Part shown: positions 12,079 to 22,334 of the stretch, piece by piece
Layout: the number at the start of each line of letters is the position of its first letter
Position numbering within the stretch: position 1 is the first letter of the stretch
NCBI GenBank assembly: GCA_951640165.1
Contig: OX621252.1
Coordinates: forward strand, 15,211,934-15,275,933
Length of the DNA stretch: 64,000 bases
DNA from: Pseudoips prasinana
Taxonomy: Eukaryota > Arthropoda > Insecta > Lepidoptera > Nolidae
Direction: 5' to 3'
Program-made: the position numbers and the translations under genes
Notes under the pieces: generated by a model
The model's input: only the letters and a program-made list of their open reading frames with translations
What the model was told of the DNA's origin: nothing
Database searches by the model: none

Positions 12079-12468
12079 GGGCTCACTATGGGCCTTATTA
12101 GAAGGCTCAAGGTCACCCAAAGAGCAATGGAGAGGGCTATGCTCGGAGTTTCCCTGCGGGATCGAATCAGAAATGTCGAAATCCGCAGGCGAACCAAAGT
12201 CACCGACATAGCCCGAAGAATTGCAAAACTAAAGTGGCAGTGGGCGGGGCACATAGCTCGTAGATCCGACGGCCGTTGGGGCAGAAAGGTTCTCGAGTGA
12301 CGACCACGAACCGGAAGACGCAGCGTGGGCAGGCCCCCTACAAGATGGACCGATGATCTTGTGCGGGTCGCTGGAAACTGCTGGATGCGAGTAGCACAAG
12401 ACCGGCAATTGTGGAGATCTTTGGGGAGGCCTTTGTCCAGCAGTGGACGTCTTTCGGCTGATATGATA
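12079..12468 (+). mobile_element. RTE-clade LINE 3' end in a perfect 22-bp target duplication
   Basis: The insert is the last part of ORF2 of an RTE-type retrotransposon. It reads MGLIRRLKVTQRAMERAML, then RDRIRNVEIRRRTKVTDIAR and KLKWQWAGHIARRSDGRWG, breaks frame with a stop after KVLE, and ends QQWTSFG-stop and 'tgatatgat'. The 22 bases at 12057-12078 are repeated exactly at 12469-12490, which marks both ends of the insertion. Copies of the same segment are at 19455-20215 and 27050-27385 on the minus strand. The polypeptide segment is a C-terminal region of RTE proteins without catalytic residues. Confidence 0.92.
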
Positions 12469-12534
12469 AATGAGATTCCGAAATATTGATCAGTATTGTG
12501 AAATCTCATTACTGAACTAAATTTATACATTTGA

Positions 12535-12825
12535 AAAACCGGCCAAGTGCGAGTCGGACTCGCACACGAAGGGTTCCGTACCATTATCTATAAAAAAGAG
12601 CAAAAATTCGCGTTTGTTGTAAGGGAGCCGCTTACATATTTATATTATTTTGTATTTTGTATTTGTTGTTATAGCGGCAACAGAAATACATCATCTGTGA
12701 AAATTTCAACTGTCTAACTATCACGGTTCATGAGATATAGCCTGGTGACCGACGGATAGACAGACAGCGAAGTCTAAGTAATAGGGTCCCGTTCTACCCT
12801 TTGGGTACGGAATCCTAAAAAAGAA
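12535..12825 (+). repeat. Widespread lepidopteran interspersed repeat
   Basis: Begins 'gaaaaaccggccaagtgcg' and ends 'ctttgggtacggaatccta' followed by an A-rich tail; the middle contains 'gagatatagcctggtgac' and a 'gacagacag' block. I recognise this unit as one of the common interspersed repeats of moth and butterfly genomes, but not its transposition class. No coding capacity is visible. Confidence 0.75.
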
Positions 12826-12944
12826 CTGTATAAGGTGTAAAAGGTTCCGACTGATCAAGATGGAGCATGCACCTACACTGTTGTCAGTTACATAAATTAA
12901 AGCTATTAGAAACTCTCATGACCTTGTCCACAATCAGACATATA

Positions 12945-13050
12945 ATATCTTTCTCGCCGGCCGAGAATACGACCACAAACGTACCGCGGCTACGATCGAC
13001 CTTCATGACCCTTAGTTTGCATTCGTATCGATAAAATACCCTCCTCGAAC
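12945..13050 (-). repeat. Family C coding-like repeat, copy 1
   Basis: On the minus strand this reads GSRRVFYRYECKLRVMKVD and then GTFVVVFSAGEKD without a stop. The copy at 41780-41883 reads GSERAFYRYECVLKFMEGD and GAFTVVSSTSEK in the matching frame. Many base differences leave the frame open and the peptide similar, which suggests a coding past. I do not recognise the protein. Confidence 0.55.
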
Positions 13051-13249
13051 CCCAATCGGCTGAACGGCATCACATATTAACATAAAGCAATAGTTACATA
13101 AAACCGCCAGTAACCATTCTGAACCAAGGTTAGAACTTCAAAGGAATGTCTTAGTGTGTTATTTTATTGCGCTTGCCTCAATTGACTAGTATCTGATAAA
13201 AAAGAAATCTGCTTATTAGTTTAAATAAATATAATAAAACTTTTGAACG

Positions 13250-13500
13250 CCATGATGTCGAATTACGTCCACTGTTTAAACAAAGACCTCCCCAAAAGAT
13301 CTCCACAATGGAGTTTTGTCCCTTATTTGCAGAGATATGCTATAATCTCCAAAAACGGGTAGCTTAGCGAACAGGTTAGTGATCGCAATGTGATGGTCAT
13401 AGTACACAGAGAGACGCTGTTTCACGTTCTTTGGTAGATATATCGTTGGGACGACTTCTTTAGGGTGGTGAAATTCATTGACATTAGTCAGTTATCGGCT
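13250..13500 (-). repeat. RTE-tail-bearing repeat, diverged copy
   Basis: Carries a worn tail ('cgtccactgtttaaacaaag', 'acctccccaaaagatctcc') and a body matching 8790-8960, including 'gatggtcatagtacacagag' and 'tggtagatat'. It supports the view that the body and tail at 8.7 kb form one repeat unit. Confidence 0.6.
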
Positions 13501-13536
13501 TGAAATGATAACATGTAAAATTTCTGGAACTTGAAG

Positions 13537-13790
13537 GGCCGGTTGCCGTGGTTGGTAGAAACTTGCCTTTCACGCCGCTTGTCGTTGGTTCGATTCCCAC
13601 CCAGGACAGAAATGTGGGTGCATGAACATGTCTGTTTGTCTTGAATCTGGGTGTAATTATCTATATAAGTATGTATTTAGAAAAGAAAAACAGTATATCA
13701 GTTATCTGGTTTCCATAGTACAAGCCCAGCTTAGTTTGGGATTAGATGGCCGTGTGTCAGTAATGACGCAGGATATTATAATTATTACTG
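13537..13790 (+). repeat. tRNA-derived SINE family 2, copy 1
   Basis: The 5' part resembles a tRNA gene: 'ggttgccgtggttggtag' as an A-box-like stretch and GGTTCGATTCC at 13588-13598 as a B box, both elements of an internal RNA polymerase III promoter. The body follows with 'gtctgtttgtcttgaatctg' and 'cagttatctggtttccatag', ending in an ATTATTA-type tail. Other copies: 19201-19385, 20291-20541 and a minus-strand 3' piece at 29333-29465. It is not a functional tRNA: the cloverleaf cannot be closed. Confidence 0.8.
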
Positions 13791-14089
13791 TAAGTTGAAT
13801 TTTCAAGCATACAATGCCAAAATATTCATTTAAAAACCAGACACGTTGCACAAATATATTTTAGAATATGAAATATCGTCTAGTGATTAGAATAAGCCAT
13901 AGTTCATGTAACCCTAATTTTAAAAAGTATTACATTATTTCATTTGTTTTATCCTCATTACTAGCGTATTTAACACTAGCTGTGCCCGCGACTTCGTTCG
14001 CGTGGATGTCGGAACTTAACAATGTATTTTTTTGTGTAAAGTGCTGTGGGAGGATACCGATACATTTATATTTAATTTAATTTAGTGCT

Positions 14090-14800
14090 TCTTTATTTTA
14101 CCTGTGGAACCATCTGGAGCGTACGCAAAAACGTTATTGGGGTTGTTTACGCGTCAAAGACCTACGTATAGTTGACAATAGGAAAAGCATCCGATACTTA
14201 GGTCCACCCCCGCAACGGATAATGTCTGGCCCTGAAATTTATAAATCGTCATGGCATAACAGAGACTGACTGGGAATTGCACTCGTTTGAAAGAGAAAGG
14301 AAAGTTTTTAGGAATTATAGGTATCCTTGGAATAAAAACAATATCACCGGCGCCGCAACCTGTTAATATTTTAGCTTCGATAATGTTTTGCTGCAGATTT
14401 TTGACTTTGAGCCGAGTGCCGTTACAAAGTTTGGGAGGACATAAATTTCTGAGGAGAATTATTGGTACACCGATTTTTTAAACTATTTTGTGGGATGCTT
14501 CCATGCTTCCGGGTGTGCTGAGGGAATCCAAAAATTCTATCGGGTAGTGCGTGGCGTCATCATCTTCCATAACTGTATTTATTGAGCTATATTCTCTACT
14601 ATTCCCGGACGCATGAGTCAATATTTTGAAATGTATTTCCGCAGCTTGGTCGCTGCGGGGAGTCAAAATATCTGACTGGCTTGATTTCCCATGTTTGTGG
14701 TATCTCCGTACACAGAAGAAATTAGCTCCTAGCTGTGATGTAACGTAAGATACCAATCAAAATAACTTTTCTATCTTCTTGTACGGGGAGCCCTTGCCAT
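14090..14800 (-). pseudogene. Helitron helicase, C-terminal part
   Basis: The minus strand carries the C-terminal helicase of a RepHel protein in canonical order: DILTPRSDQAAEI, then NTVMEDDDATHYPIEFLDS, a stop, then KIGVPIILLRNLCPPKLCNG, TRLKVKNLQQNIIEAKILTG, VQFPVSLCYAMTIYKFQGQT, and QLYVGL-stop-RV. The last two correspond to helicase motifs near the C terminus (usually INKxQGQT and VALSRV). The Lys-Phe instead of Lys-Ser/Ala and two in-frame stops show decay. It is read toward the hairpin terminus at 13976, as expected for the end of a RepHel gene. Confidence 0.85.
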
Positions 14801-14835
14801 CGCATATTTTTAACAATAAATTGGAAACCTCCTGT

Positions 14836-15235
14836 TCATTTTCGTAGCCTCTGACTGATCGGGTTCCCTCCTATACTTATAACTATCTCTTGAATAGCCA
14901 ATAAGGACCTGTTGTGACAAATTTCACGTACCCTGTCAGGAATTTCTCCATCAGTATTTAGTTGAACATGTCTCATAAAATCTTCAGCAAACTTGTCAGG
15001 ATACTTTTGCCATAACTTTTTAGCATCCGATAACGCACAAAAGGTCAATAAGATGGCAAACAAATGTCGCAAGCGATGTGGACTATCGTTCACGCATGCT
15101 TCCGCTAGAGCGTCATCCCAATGCTGACCTCCATGTAATAAATGGCGTGCTCGGCAAACGGCCTGGTATGTGGGATGTTCAATGTCATCCACTTTACGGA
15201 GCTCAGCAAAAGACGTAGGTCCTCGCACTACATGG
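14836..15235 (-). pseudogene. Helitron helicase, N-terminal domain piece
   Basis: An open minus-strand frame reads VVRGPTSFAELRKVDDIEHP, TYQAVCRARHLLHGGQHWDD and RLRHLFAILLTFC. This is the region that in Helitron proteins lies upstream of the ATPase (Walker A) motif. No Walker A or B is visible after it; the next recognisable piece is the segment at 14800-14650, so the middle of the helicase is deleted. Upstream in the same frame it is fused to the C-terminal motif of another copy (next entry). Confidence 0.8.
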
Positions 15236-15590
15236 ACCAGACTGTGGGATGAACTCACACGTGAGCACGCCACATGAACCTGCCCGCCTTCCTCAAGTCA
15301 ATTCCAGCAAACTTGAGAGTTTCACTTTGCGATTTGTTGATGGTTATCGCGAAACACACTTTTATAGGGAACTACAGTATTTTAAATTGAAAAGGGAGAT
15401 CATTTGGCACTAACGGAATACGTGACACGAACACTGTATCTCCCTGGGCGGATCCAGGCATAATAGTAGCCTCTATAACACGATGCAAAGTTTTGACTTG
15501 AAGCCTAGTGCCGTTGCAAAGTTTAGGTGGCTTCAAATTCCTCAGAACCATTATAGGTATACCCACACGCAACAAACATCCCCTATAATA
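15235..15590 (-). pseudogene. Second Helitron helicase C terminus, placed head-to-tail
   Basis: On the minus strand this reads LRVGIPIMVLRNLKPPKLCN, TRLQVKTLHRVIEATI, VFVSRIPLVPNDLPFQFK, then ITINKSQSETLKFAGIDL and VACSRVSSSHSL. These are the same C-terminal motifs as at 14100-14480 but from a different, diverged copy. It precedes the N-terminal helicase piece at 14836-15235 and joins it in one open frame, so the order is C terminus then N terminus. A frame change lies near 15290-15370. Confidence 0.8.
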
Positions 15591-16734
15591 CGCCCATAGG
15601 GGTGGAAATTCCTAAAATCCTGAAATACATATTTTTATTTTTAACGGAAAGGCCAAACACCAATTTTCATGCTTTTCACTTAAAAAATTACACACTTTTA
15701 ATACAAACTTACATCCCTTATTTTACGCCCTTGGGGTGGAATTTCCAAAAATTCTAAAATATTTATTTTTTATTTTTAGCTGACCTACTAAATACAAGTT
15801 TCAATGCCTTTCTTTAACTTCAAAAATGACGGATTTCCATACAATCTTTCATTCTCTATTTTACCCCCTTTGGGTTAGTATTTCCAAAAACCCTTCCTTA
15901 GTGAATGCATACGTCATAAAAAGTACCTACCGGCAAAATTTCAAATCTATAACCCCAGCCGTTCAGGCTGTGCTTGATATGTCAGTCAGTCAGTTTCCTC
16001 TTTTAAATAGGTAGATAATATAGATTTGTGCTGAGAAAATTATGAGAGACAGGGTTAATTTACTACATTCAAATAAATGCAAATAAATTCAGACTCAATA
16101 AAATTCGAATCGTCTGTACATTCGCCAAAGAAAACAGAATATTTTAATAACCAATTTTGGACAACGACATACTTCTAGCCAACCAAGACCGTATTTCGAA
16201 ACAATTCGGAACATTCAAAGCCCTACGTAACACATGCAATTAGCAAACACGGGCAAATCTTAACACCGCGAGTCAAAAGAAATGCACAACGACATCTATC
16301 GAAACAAAAATCAACTATCAACCTAGTTTATTCAGTAAAGAGATGTCATAATATGCACAATGACATCTATCGGACAGTTAGGTAGTTCAACTATAAACAT
16401 TAGTTCATCTTGTAGTAACGCAATGTGTGTTATTTTTCTTCATGATTACTTTAAAATCTAATATCTTTTGATAGACTGAACCGATTGCAATAAAACAAAA
16501 ACTAAATGTTACCTCAAGTTACGCTCAATCGTTGTGTATAAAAGTTATCTACATTGCTATCGTATATTTTACGTGATACCCGAACATATAAACAGACAAA
16601 CAGACAAAAATTTTAAAAATGCTGGAAATCGGTTCTATTGGTTGTTCTTTAATGTTGGTTGTGGCTATTGTTTTTGGATTTTCTTTTGATGTACAAAATT
16701 TTTTTTTCTACAGATTTATTATATGTATAGATAA

Positions 16735-19195
16735 TGTACCTTACCATTTTATTCTTTAAACTACCTTTCAAACAATGAAAATAAAAGTAATTTATTCAGA
16801 ACTTGGGGGTTCTCATCTAACTATCTAAACAAACACTATCTTGTAGAATTACGAATCAAATACAACAAAAAGCAAACAATGCCCCAGAGTTTTTAACCTC
16901 CTTATCATAATATATACCTCAGTATTTCTGAAAAAAATCCATTACTCAAATACACGTAATACTAAGTTTAGCTGCATTGATTTTTTAAGGTTTATGAAAT
17001 TTTACCATAAAGCTGACTCAATTGATCTACTACTAATTTTGAAACCCCGTGTCAGTTAATGCTATTTATCTCTAGATTGAGCTGCACTTTTCACTTTAGA
17101 TGATATATATTAGCATCACACTTAATGATGAACCTAAAAGGGACTTCGGGTAATTTGCCATTTGTATTGTACTACAGCAACTATTTTAAGAAATAAAGTT
17201 TATTATTATTATTAATTTAAAAATCTTCTGCCCACGGTTTGACGTCGTGTACTATCTATTTGCGACCTATTTGCTTCATATTTTAACTAAAAACTAAGCG
17301 TGTTTCTTTTTTATTATTTTAAACAAAATAAAATTTATTATTCTTGTTTGAAAATTTATTATTTCAACGCTTAACTGATTACCGCTTTTGTCGAATGTCC
17401 CTGAGCCACATTCGTGTACGCTACGATGCTGCTACGCCGTAGGTTCTACGGAGCTACAACGCTACGGATGAGAGCACACGTTGCTATGCATCGCCTTTGT
17501 ATATAAAATATTCTTATTCAATACTCTTCAAGTGCACACGATAGTGGAATACAAAGCGGATGTATTTCAGCGTTTACAAGGAATTAGGCAAAGGCTTTGG
17601 TAAAAGATTAAATAGTTTATGAAGATGCTAGTATCAGGCTATCGTGCCCGTGGGGCTTGAAATTGTAGCATATTTAAGTCTGAAGATCTATTGAGTATTA
17701 TATCTTTTCATACCACTAACAAAACAAGTAAGCCAGCTATAAAGTTTCCATTTTGAGGGAATACTCCATAACAATGGTTTTAGGTATGCTCATGTGACCC
17801 AATTTGTTTTTGTGTCTAACTTGAGAGTGCAATATAAGACCTTCCAGATCCTTCATTACAAATTGTTAAGTCAAGCAAATATACAGCCAGGCTACCAAAG
17901 AGTAAGAGGTTACCATAGTATTTGGACGCTGTGCTTGTAACACCCGAAACATCGCTAGCGTTGCCAAACATTTTTACTTTTTATCGATAGGTACTTTGTG
18001 TGCCTTTTGAGGAAACCATCACACGGAGTCAACTCACAAATTCAGTGTACGTTGGAAAAATCTATCTAAAAGTGTAATAATGAACATGTTGTATCATAAA
18101 GTAGCTGTAGGGATTCAATCAAATATCAATTTTTAAAGCCGCTAGACATATTGACGCCAACGGGATCCTTTATTTTTATAAATTGAAGTCATAGCTAATA
18201 ACATATACAGCATGCATCCCATTGCTATCCTAGCCGATGTTTTCAGATTCATACAGTAATGTGTTGTCATTGTGTGGCCGAAGCATGTATGACTGAAATT
18301 TCTATCCAACCGGCAACCTCCGCCATGACAAACTGAGTAAAAATTTAAATATATTCAGAAGTTCGCTTGATTGAGAATTAACATCCGTGTCAATTTATGA
18401 TAGTCACATTAAGAAAGCTGGTAAATAGTCAAAATATTATTTTTAATTATAAAATAACAAACTAGCATTTACTATATAAAATTTAGTGATTAGAACTGCA
18501 ATTCAAATGGGAAATATTTTTCCGCCTCAGCTATATTACACATTACAGCTATATTATACATTTTTATGACGAAAATCTAGTTTTCAAAGATCAATAGAAA
18601 ACCTTATTTGAAATAAGCTTTCCTATTGATCTAAACTAAAACTACTAAGTGACTTGAAACAGAAAGAATAAAACGTTAAAATACATCCATCATTTTAATC
18701 TCGTTTAATTACTGATAAATTAATTTAAATCGTTTCAACATAGGTGGAGGAAAGAGGAAAACACAAGACCTGCATTTTATTTTCTTTTTCACACGTATGC
18801 GTTGAGAGTGAAACCGTGCAGACAATAGTATTTCCTCTTCAGATAAAATGGCCCCTCACTACATGGATTACTAAAACATCTATATAGTCTATTTTTTCAA
18901 ATATATAGAAGCTCAGCAGTCGATCAATGTTACTTAACCTTTTCGGACTAACACGTTTCCCTGTAATGGTTTCAATTTGACCTAAAGTGCTCTCGAATAA
19001 AATCAGCCAGTGGAATGAGGTCACCCGCCGGTAATGATATTTTCTGACTTCAATTAATAGTGAAGCCTTGATTTTATTAGCTATCTTGGTTTTATTCGAT
19101 TAGTCTGATTTATTAAAAAATTATTTAACAAAAATTTGTTACAATATCAACTATCACCGGCGACCCTTTTTGCGCCGATTTTAACATGATGTTCA
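16735..19195. other. AT-rich stretch with minor repeat traces
   Basis: No gene seen. 17131-17215 ends in an 'aataaagtttattattatta' stretch, like a LINE 3' tail on the plus strand. 17385-17515 is a GC-richer patch with repeated GCTACG words and a short palindrome ('gccgtaggttctacgg'), probably a small mobile element end. The 61-codon frame at 18839-19024 has no recognisable content. Confidence 0.4.
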
Positions 19196-19200
19196 TACGG

Positions 19201-19385
19201 CCTGACAAGACGATCAGCGTGGTTTTTAGATTAACTTGCCTTTCACGCCGCAGGTCGTGGATTCAATTACCAGATATTTGTGTGCATGAATATGTCTGTT
19301 TGTCCTGAGTCTGGGTGTAAATATCTATATCTATAAGGAATTCCCCTGTGTGTAACTTCTAAAATAAGAGAACGATAAAACTAAA
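19201..19385 (+). repeat. tRNA-derived SINE family 2, copy 2
   Basis: Matches 13545-13680, with a mutated B box ('gtggattcaattacc'). It stops after the 'gggtgtaaatatctatat' block, so the 3' half is missing. Confidence 0.7.
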
Positions 19386-19454
19386 AAAAAGTATAATATG
19401 ATGTAAATTAATTACCATGCAAACTTCCACCGACAATTGGTTCGAACGCGATCT

Positions 19455-20215
19455 AGTAAGTCATCATCATCATCATATCAGCCGAAAGACGTCCACAGCT
19501 GGACAAAAGCCTCCCGCAAGGATCTCCACAATAGCCGGTCCTGCGCTATCCGCATCCAGCGGCTTCCCCCGCACAAGATCGTTGGTCCACCTTGTAGGGG
19601 GCCTGCCCACGCTGCGTCTTCTGGTTCGTGGTCGCCACTCGAGAACCTTTCTGCCCCATCGGCCGTCGGTTCTACGAGCTATGTACCCTGCCCACTGCCA
19701 CTTGAATTTGGCAATTCTTTGGGCTATGTCGGCTACATTGGTTCGCCTGCGGATCTCAGCATTTCTGATTCGATCTCGCAGGAAATCTCCAAGCATAGCC
19801 CTTTCTATTGCTCTTTGGGTGACTTTGAGCCGCCTGATAAGGCCCATAGTGAGCAACCACGTCTCTGTTCCGTAAGTACTGTTCCGTATCATTGGCAACA
19901 CACACTGGTCGAAGACTTTCGACTTGAGACACTGCGGTATTTGGGACGAGAAGATATTACGTAGCTTCCCAGCCGAGTTGGATTCTACGATTGACTTCCT
20001 TTTCCAAGTTGGACATACCTAGTTGGATGGTATGTCCTAGGTAAATATAGTTGTCTATAACTTCGAGTGCAGAGTCTCCAACCTTAACTAGAGTGGGTGC
20101 AACATGGATGTTCGACATGATTTTTGTCTTATCCATGTTCATTTTCAGACCCACTTGTTGAGAGACTCCGAGGCCATCGAGCATTTTACCGGGGTCGTCA
20201 AGGGTCTCAGCCATG
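19455..20215 (-). pseudogene. RTE-clade LINE ORF2 3' part
   Basis: The plus strand starts with a CATCAT tail and the 'cgtccacagctggacaaaag' terminus. On the minus strand the order is KMNMDKTKIMSN and EVIDNYIYLGHTIQLG (end of the reverse transcriptase and thumb region), a frame change near 19957-19901, then MGLIRRLKVTQRAIERAML, FLRDRIRNAEIRRRTNVADI, KFKWQWAGYIARRTDGRWG, GRPPTRWTNDLVRG and a final CPAVDVFRLI. It is 5'-truncated at about 20220 and lacks the catalytic motifs. It is longer and better preserved than the copies at 12 and 27 kb. Confidence 0.9.
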
Positions 20216-20290
20216 ACTATATAATGACTATATACGTCATTAATGGAAAACCGAACGATTTACCTTTCATTCAAACTCAAATGCTGCTAC

Positions 20291-20541
20291 GGAACCTTGG
20301 CGACGTTGGTAGATTGCTACTTACCTTTCACGCCGCAGGTCGTGGGTTCGATTCCCACCCAGGACAGATATTTGTAACATATATGTTTGTCCTAATTCTA
20401 GTTGTAACTATCTATAAAAGGACATATTTATAAAAACAAAGTAGTATATCAGTTATCTGGTTTCCATAGAACAAATTCTGCTTACTACAAGAAAAGATAG
20501 CCATGTGTAAGTAATGTCCCAGGATATCATATTATTATTAA
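20291..20541 (+). repeat. tRNA-derived SINE family 2, copy 3
   Basis: Near full-length match to 13537-13790, with GGTTCGATTCC B box at about 20345-20355, the 'cagttatctggtttccatag' block and an ATTATTATTA tail. It lies directly beyond the 5' end of the RTE fragment on the left. Confidence 0.8.
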
Positions 20542-20564
20542 TTAGCCAAATTGCGAATTGTTCC

Positions 20565-21945
20565 CTAACATTTATTAATTCTGTAAATAGGTACTTAACA
20601 CAAATTGAACCCAAGCAAAATTTAATAACCACCATAATAAATAGGTACACCATCAGAACAGAACGTAAACAACTCACCTTTATTAGAACCATAAAGACTT
20701 TATTACGCTAACTAGCTTATCACAATATTTCACGTGTTTGTTACACGAAATAAAATAAGATTTATATTCGTGTGGTAGAATAGATACTTATTAGTGAGAA
20801 AACAAGGCCAGTATTTCAACTATGAGACCATTTATGAATGTATGGTTAAAAAGTGCTGCCTACATTAATATCAGCATTGAAGTTTTTAGAACTAAATTAA
20901 ATTGGAACTGGATTAAGTTTATTTCTGATAGCTAAAGAACACACCCGCTTATTTTACTTTTAAGTTTAGAAAACTTACAGCTAATTTAAACCTAATAAGG
21001 TTGTATGTTTAAGTTAAGGCCAATTACAAGTTTTCACTTATAGTATTTAAACAATTGATAAATAAAGGCAATAAAGGTACACAATAAAATGGTGATGATT
21101 AACCATTATAAACGTAATGGTTAATCGTTATATTTTCCACTTAAACAGCTGGTAAAAGGTAAAATTACACCATTTGATGTCTTAATACTTGATTTTCTAT
21201 ATTTGGTCAGATTATGACTATGATATTTAAAACTATACGATATTACATTAGTTATTTTATTTAAAAAAGATAAAAAGCTGCTCTAGCTTGTAATAGGAAT
21301 ATAAAACGTAGAATATATTTTTTATTTGGCAACATAAATATTAATTCAATAATTTCCTATTTTGCCGTCTTAAGAAATAGTTTCTTATACTAGAAATTGC
21401 GTTCTTTGACTTAAACTCCTGGTGTGTATACTCTGATCTGAAGTTAATCGCCGCTGTAAAAAGGTAAGGGATGTTTTATACCCACCAGAGAAGAGACTCG
21501 GTAAAAGAAAACTGGAATTATATATCAGTACTGTGAACACTGTAAGCGACAGGACTGCAAACAAGATAGGTTTTACTCTGTACACAAATAATTTGTTTTT
21601 AATACACTAAGGTTTATGCAAGTAGTTCTATTTATTTGCAATATTGATGCAGCGGCCTAGTAATCCATAAATATATTACATATATTTACTTAACTTAAAT
21701 CTAGAAATTCCCTAGTGGTATAAAAATAATATTTCTAATGATATATTTTTTATATATAGATTTAGAGGTAACTGCGTAGGTACGTTTTATGAAAAATTAT
21801 AATCGAAATATTTTTAATGTCAGATATTTTTATGCAAGGCAACTCTATAACAGTTGTGGATTGAAGCTGTAGGCTAAAAGAATATTTAAGATGGCATAGC
21901 ATACACATTAAATTGTTGAAGTTGTTTCACAGGTACACTTTTAAC
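20565..21945. other. AT-rich stretch with a perfect 12-bp-arm palindrome
   Basis: No gene recognised. A perfect inverted repeat with 12-base arms and a 6-base loop is at 21097-21126. Open frames of about 65 codons near 20453-20711 and 21385-21585 look like chance. Confidence 0.45.
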
Positions 21946-21949
21946 AAAA

Positions 21950-22330
21950 TACGGTGTGCCTAAAGGCATCCTAGTTAGCGGCCCTCTCATATTAATTCTC
22001 TATATTAAAGATATCTAATAACCCAATTAGACTCTCTGCAGACGATAGCACAGTTACAATTAAATGTGAGACGAAGGCTTTGTACGAGCAAGATATAAAC
22101 AATACCCTTAGCTCGGTTATTAACTGGATGGATGCCAATAATCTAAGACCTAATATAGGAAAAGCGAATTTGATGCATTTTAGTCAAAGAATTCGTACAC
22201 CCCAGAAATATGTCTAAATTATAAAAACCAGCCACACAGAACTGGGCATAGACAACAATATTTTTGGGATTGACTATAGATAATACATTATAATAGAAAC
22301 TGCATTAATGTTCAAACAGTAAAGAAATCG
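21950..22330 (+). pseudogene. Worn LINE reverse transcriptase fragment
   Basis: Across several frames the plus strand reads KYGVPKGILVSGPLILILYI (motif B, usually GVPQGSxLGPLLFLxYI), then LSADDSTVTIKC (motif C, usually FADDT), then NTLSSVINWMDANNLRPN. This order and spacing identify the palm of a Jockey-superfamily reverse transcriptase. Frame changes near 22005-22030 and stops thereafter make it non-functional. It does not match closely any of the better preserved LINEs in the window. Confidence 0.7.
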
Positions 22331-22334
22331 GTCT

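Larger units (their letters stand above)
13976..16731 (-). mobile_element. Helitron (rolling-circle transposon) relic
   Basis: Minus-strand 3' end: CTAG at 13976-13979, preceded by a CGCGA/TCGCG hairpin (13987-14002, six-base loop), followed outside by T. Candidate 5' end at 16731: TCTATACATATAATAAAT on the minus strand, preceded by A. Insertion between A and T with 5'-TC and 3'-hairpin-CTAG are Helitron hallmarks. The interior holds helicase fragments (14090-15590) and a long AT-rich part with typical Helitron 5' sequence, including three 'cccta...ggggt' blocks (15588-15605, 15714-15735, 15860-15880). A second 5'-end-like stretch at 16005-16025 means the structure could be two joined elements. 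Confidence 0.75.

Noticed and set aside
19417..19964. Plus-strand frames of 152 and 175 codons
   Set aside because: They are the reverse side of the RTE ORF2 segment on the minus strand. The His and Ser runs come from its CATCAT tail.
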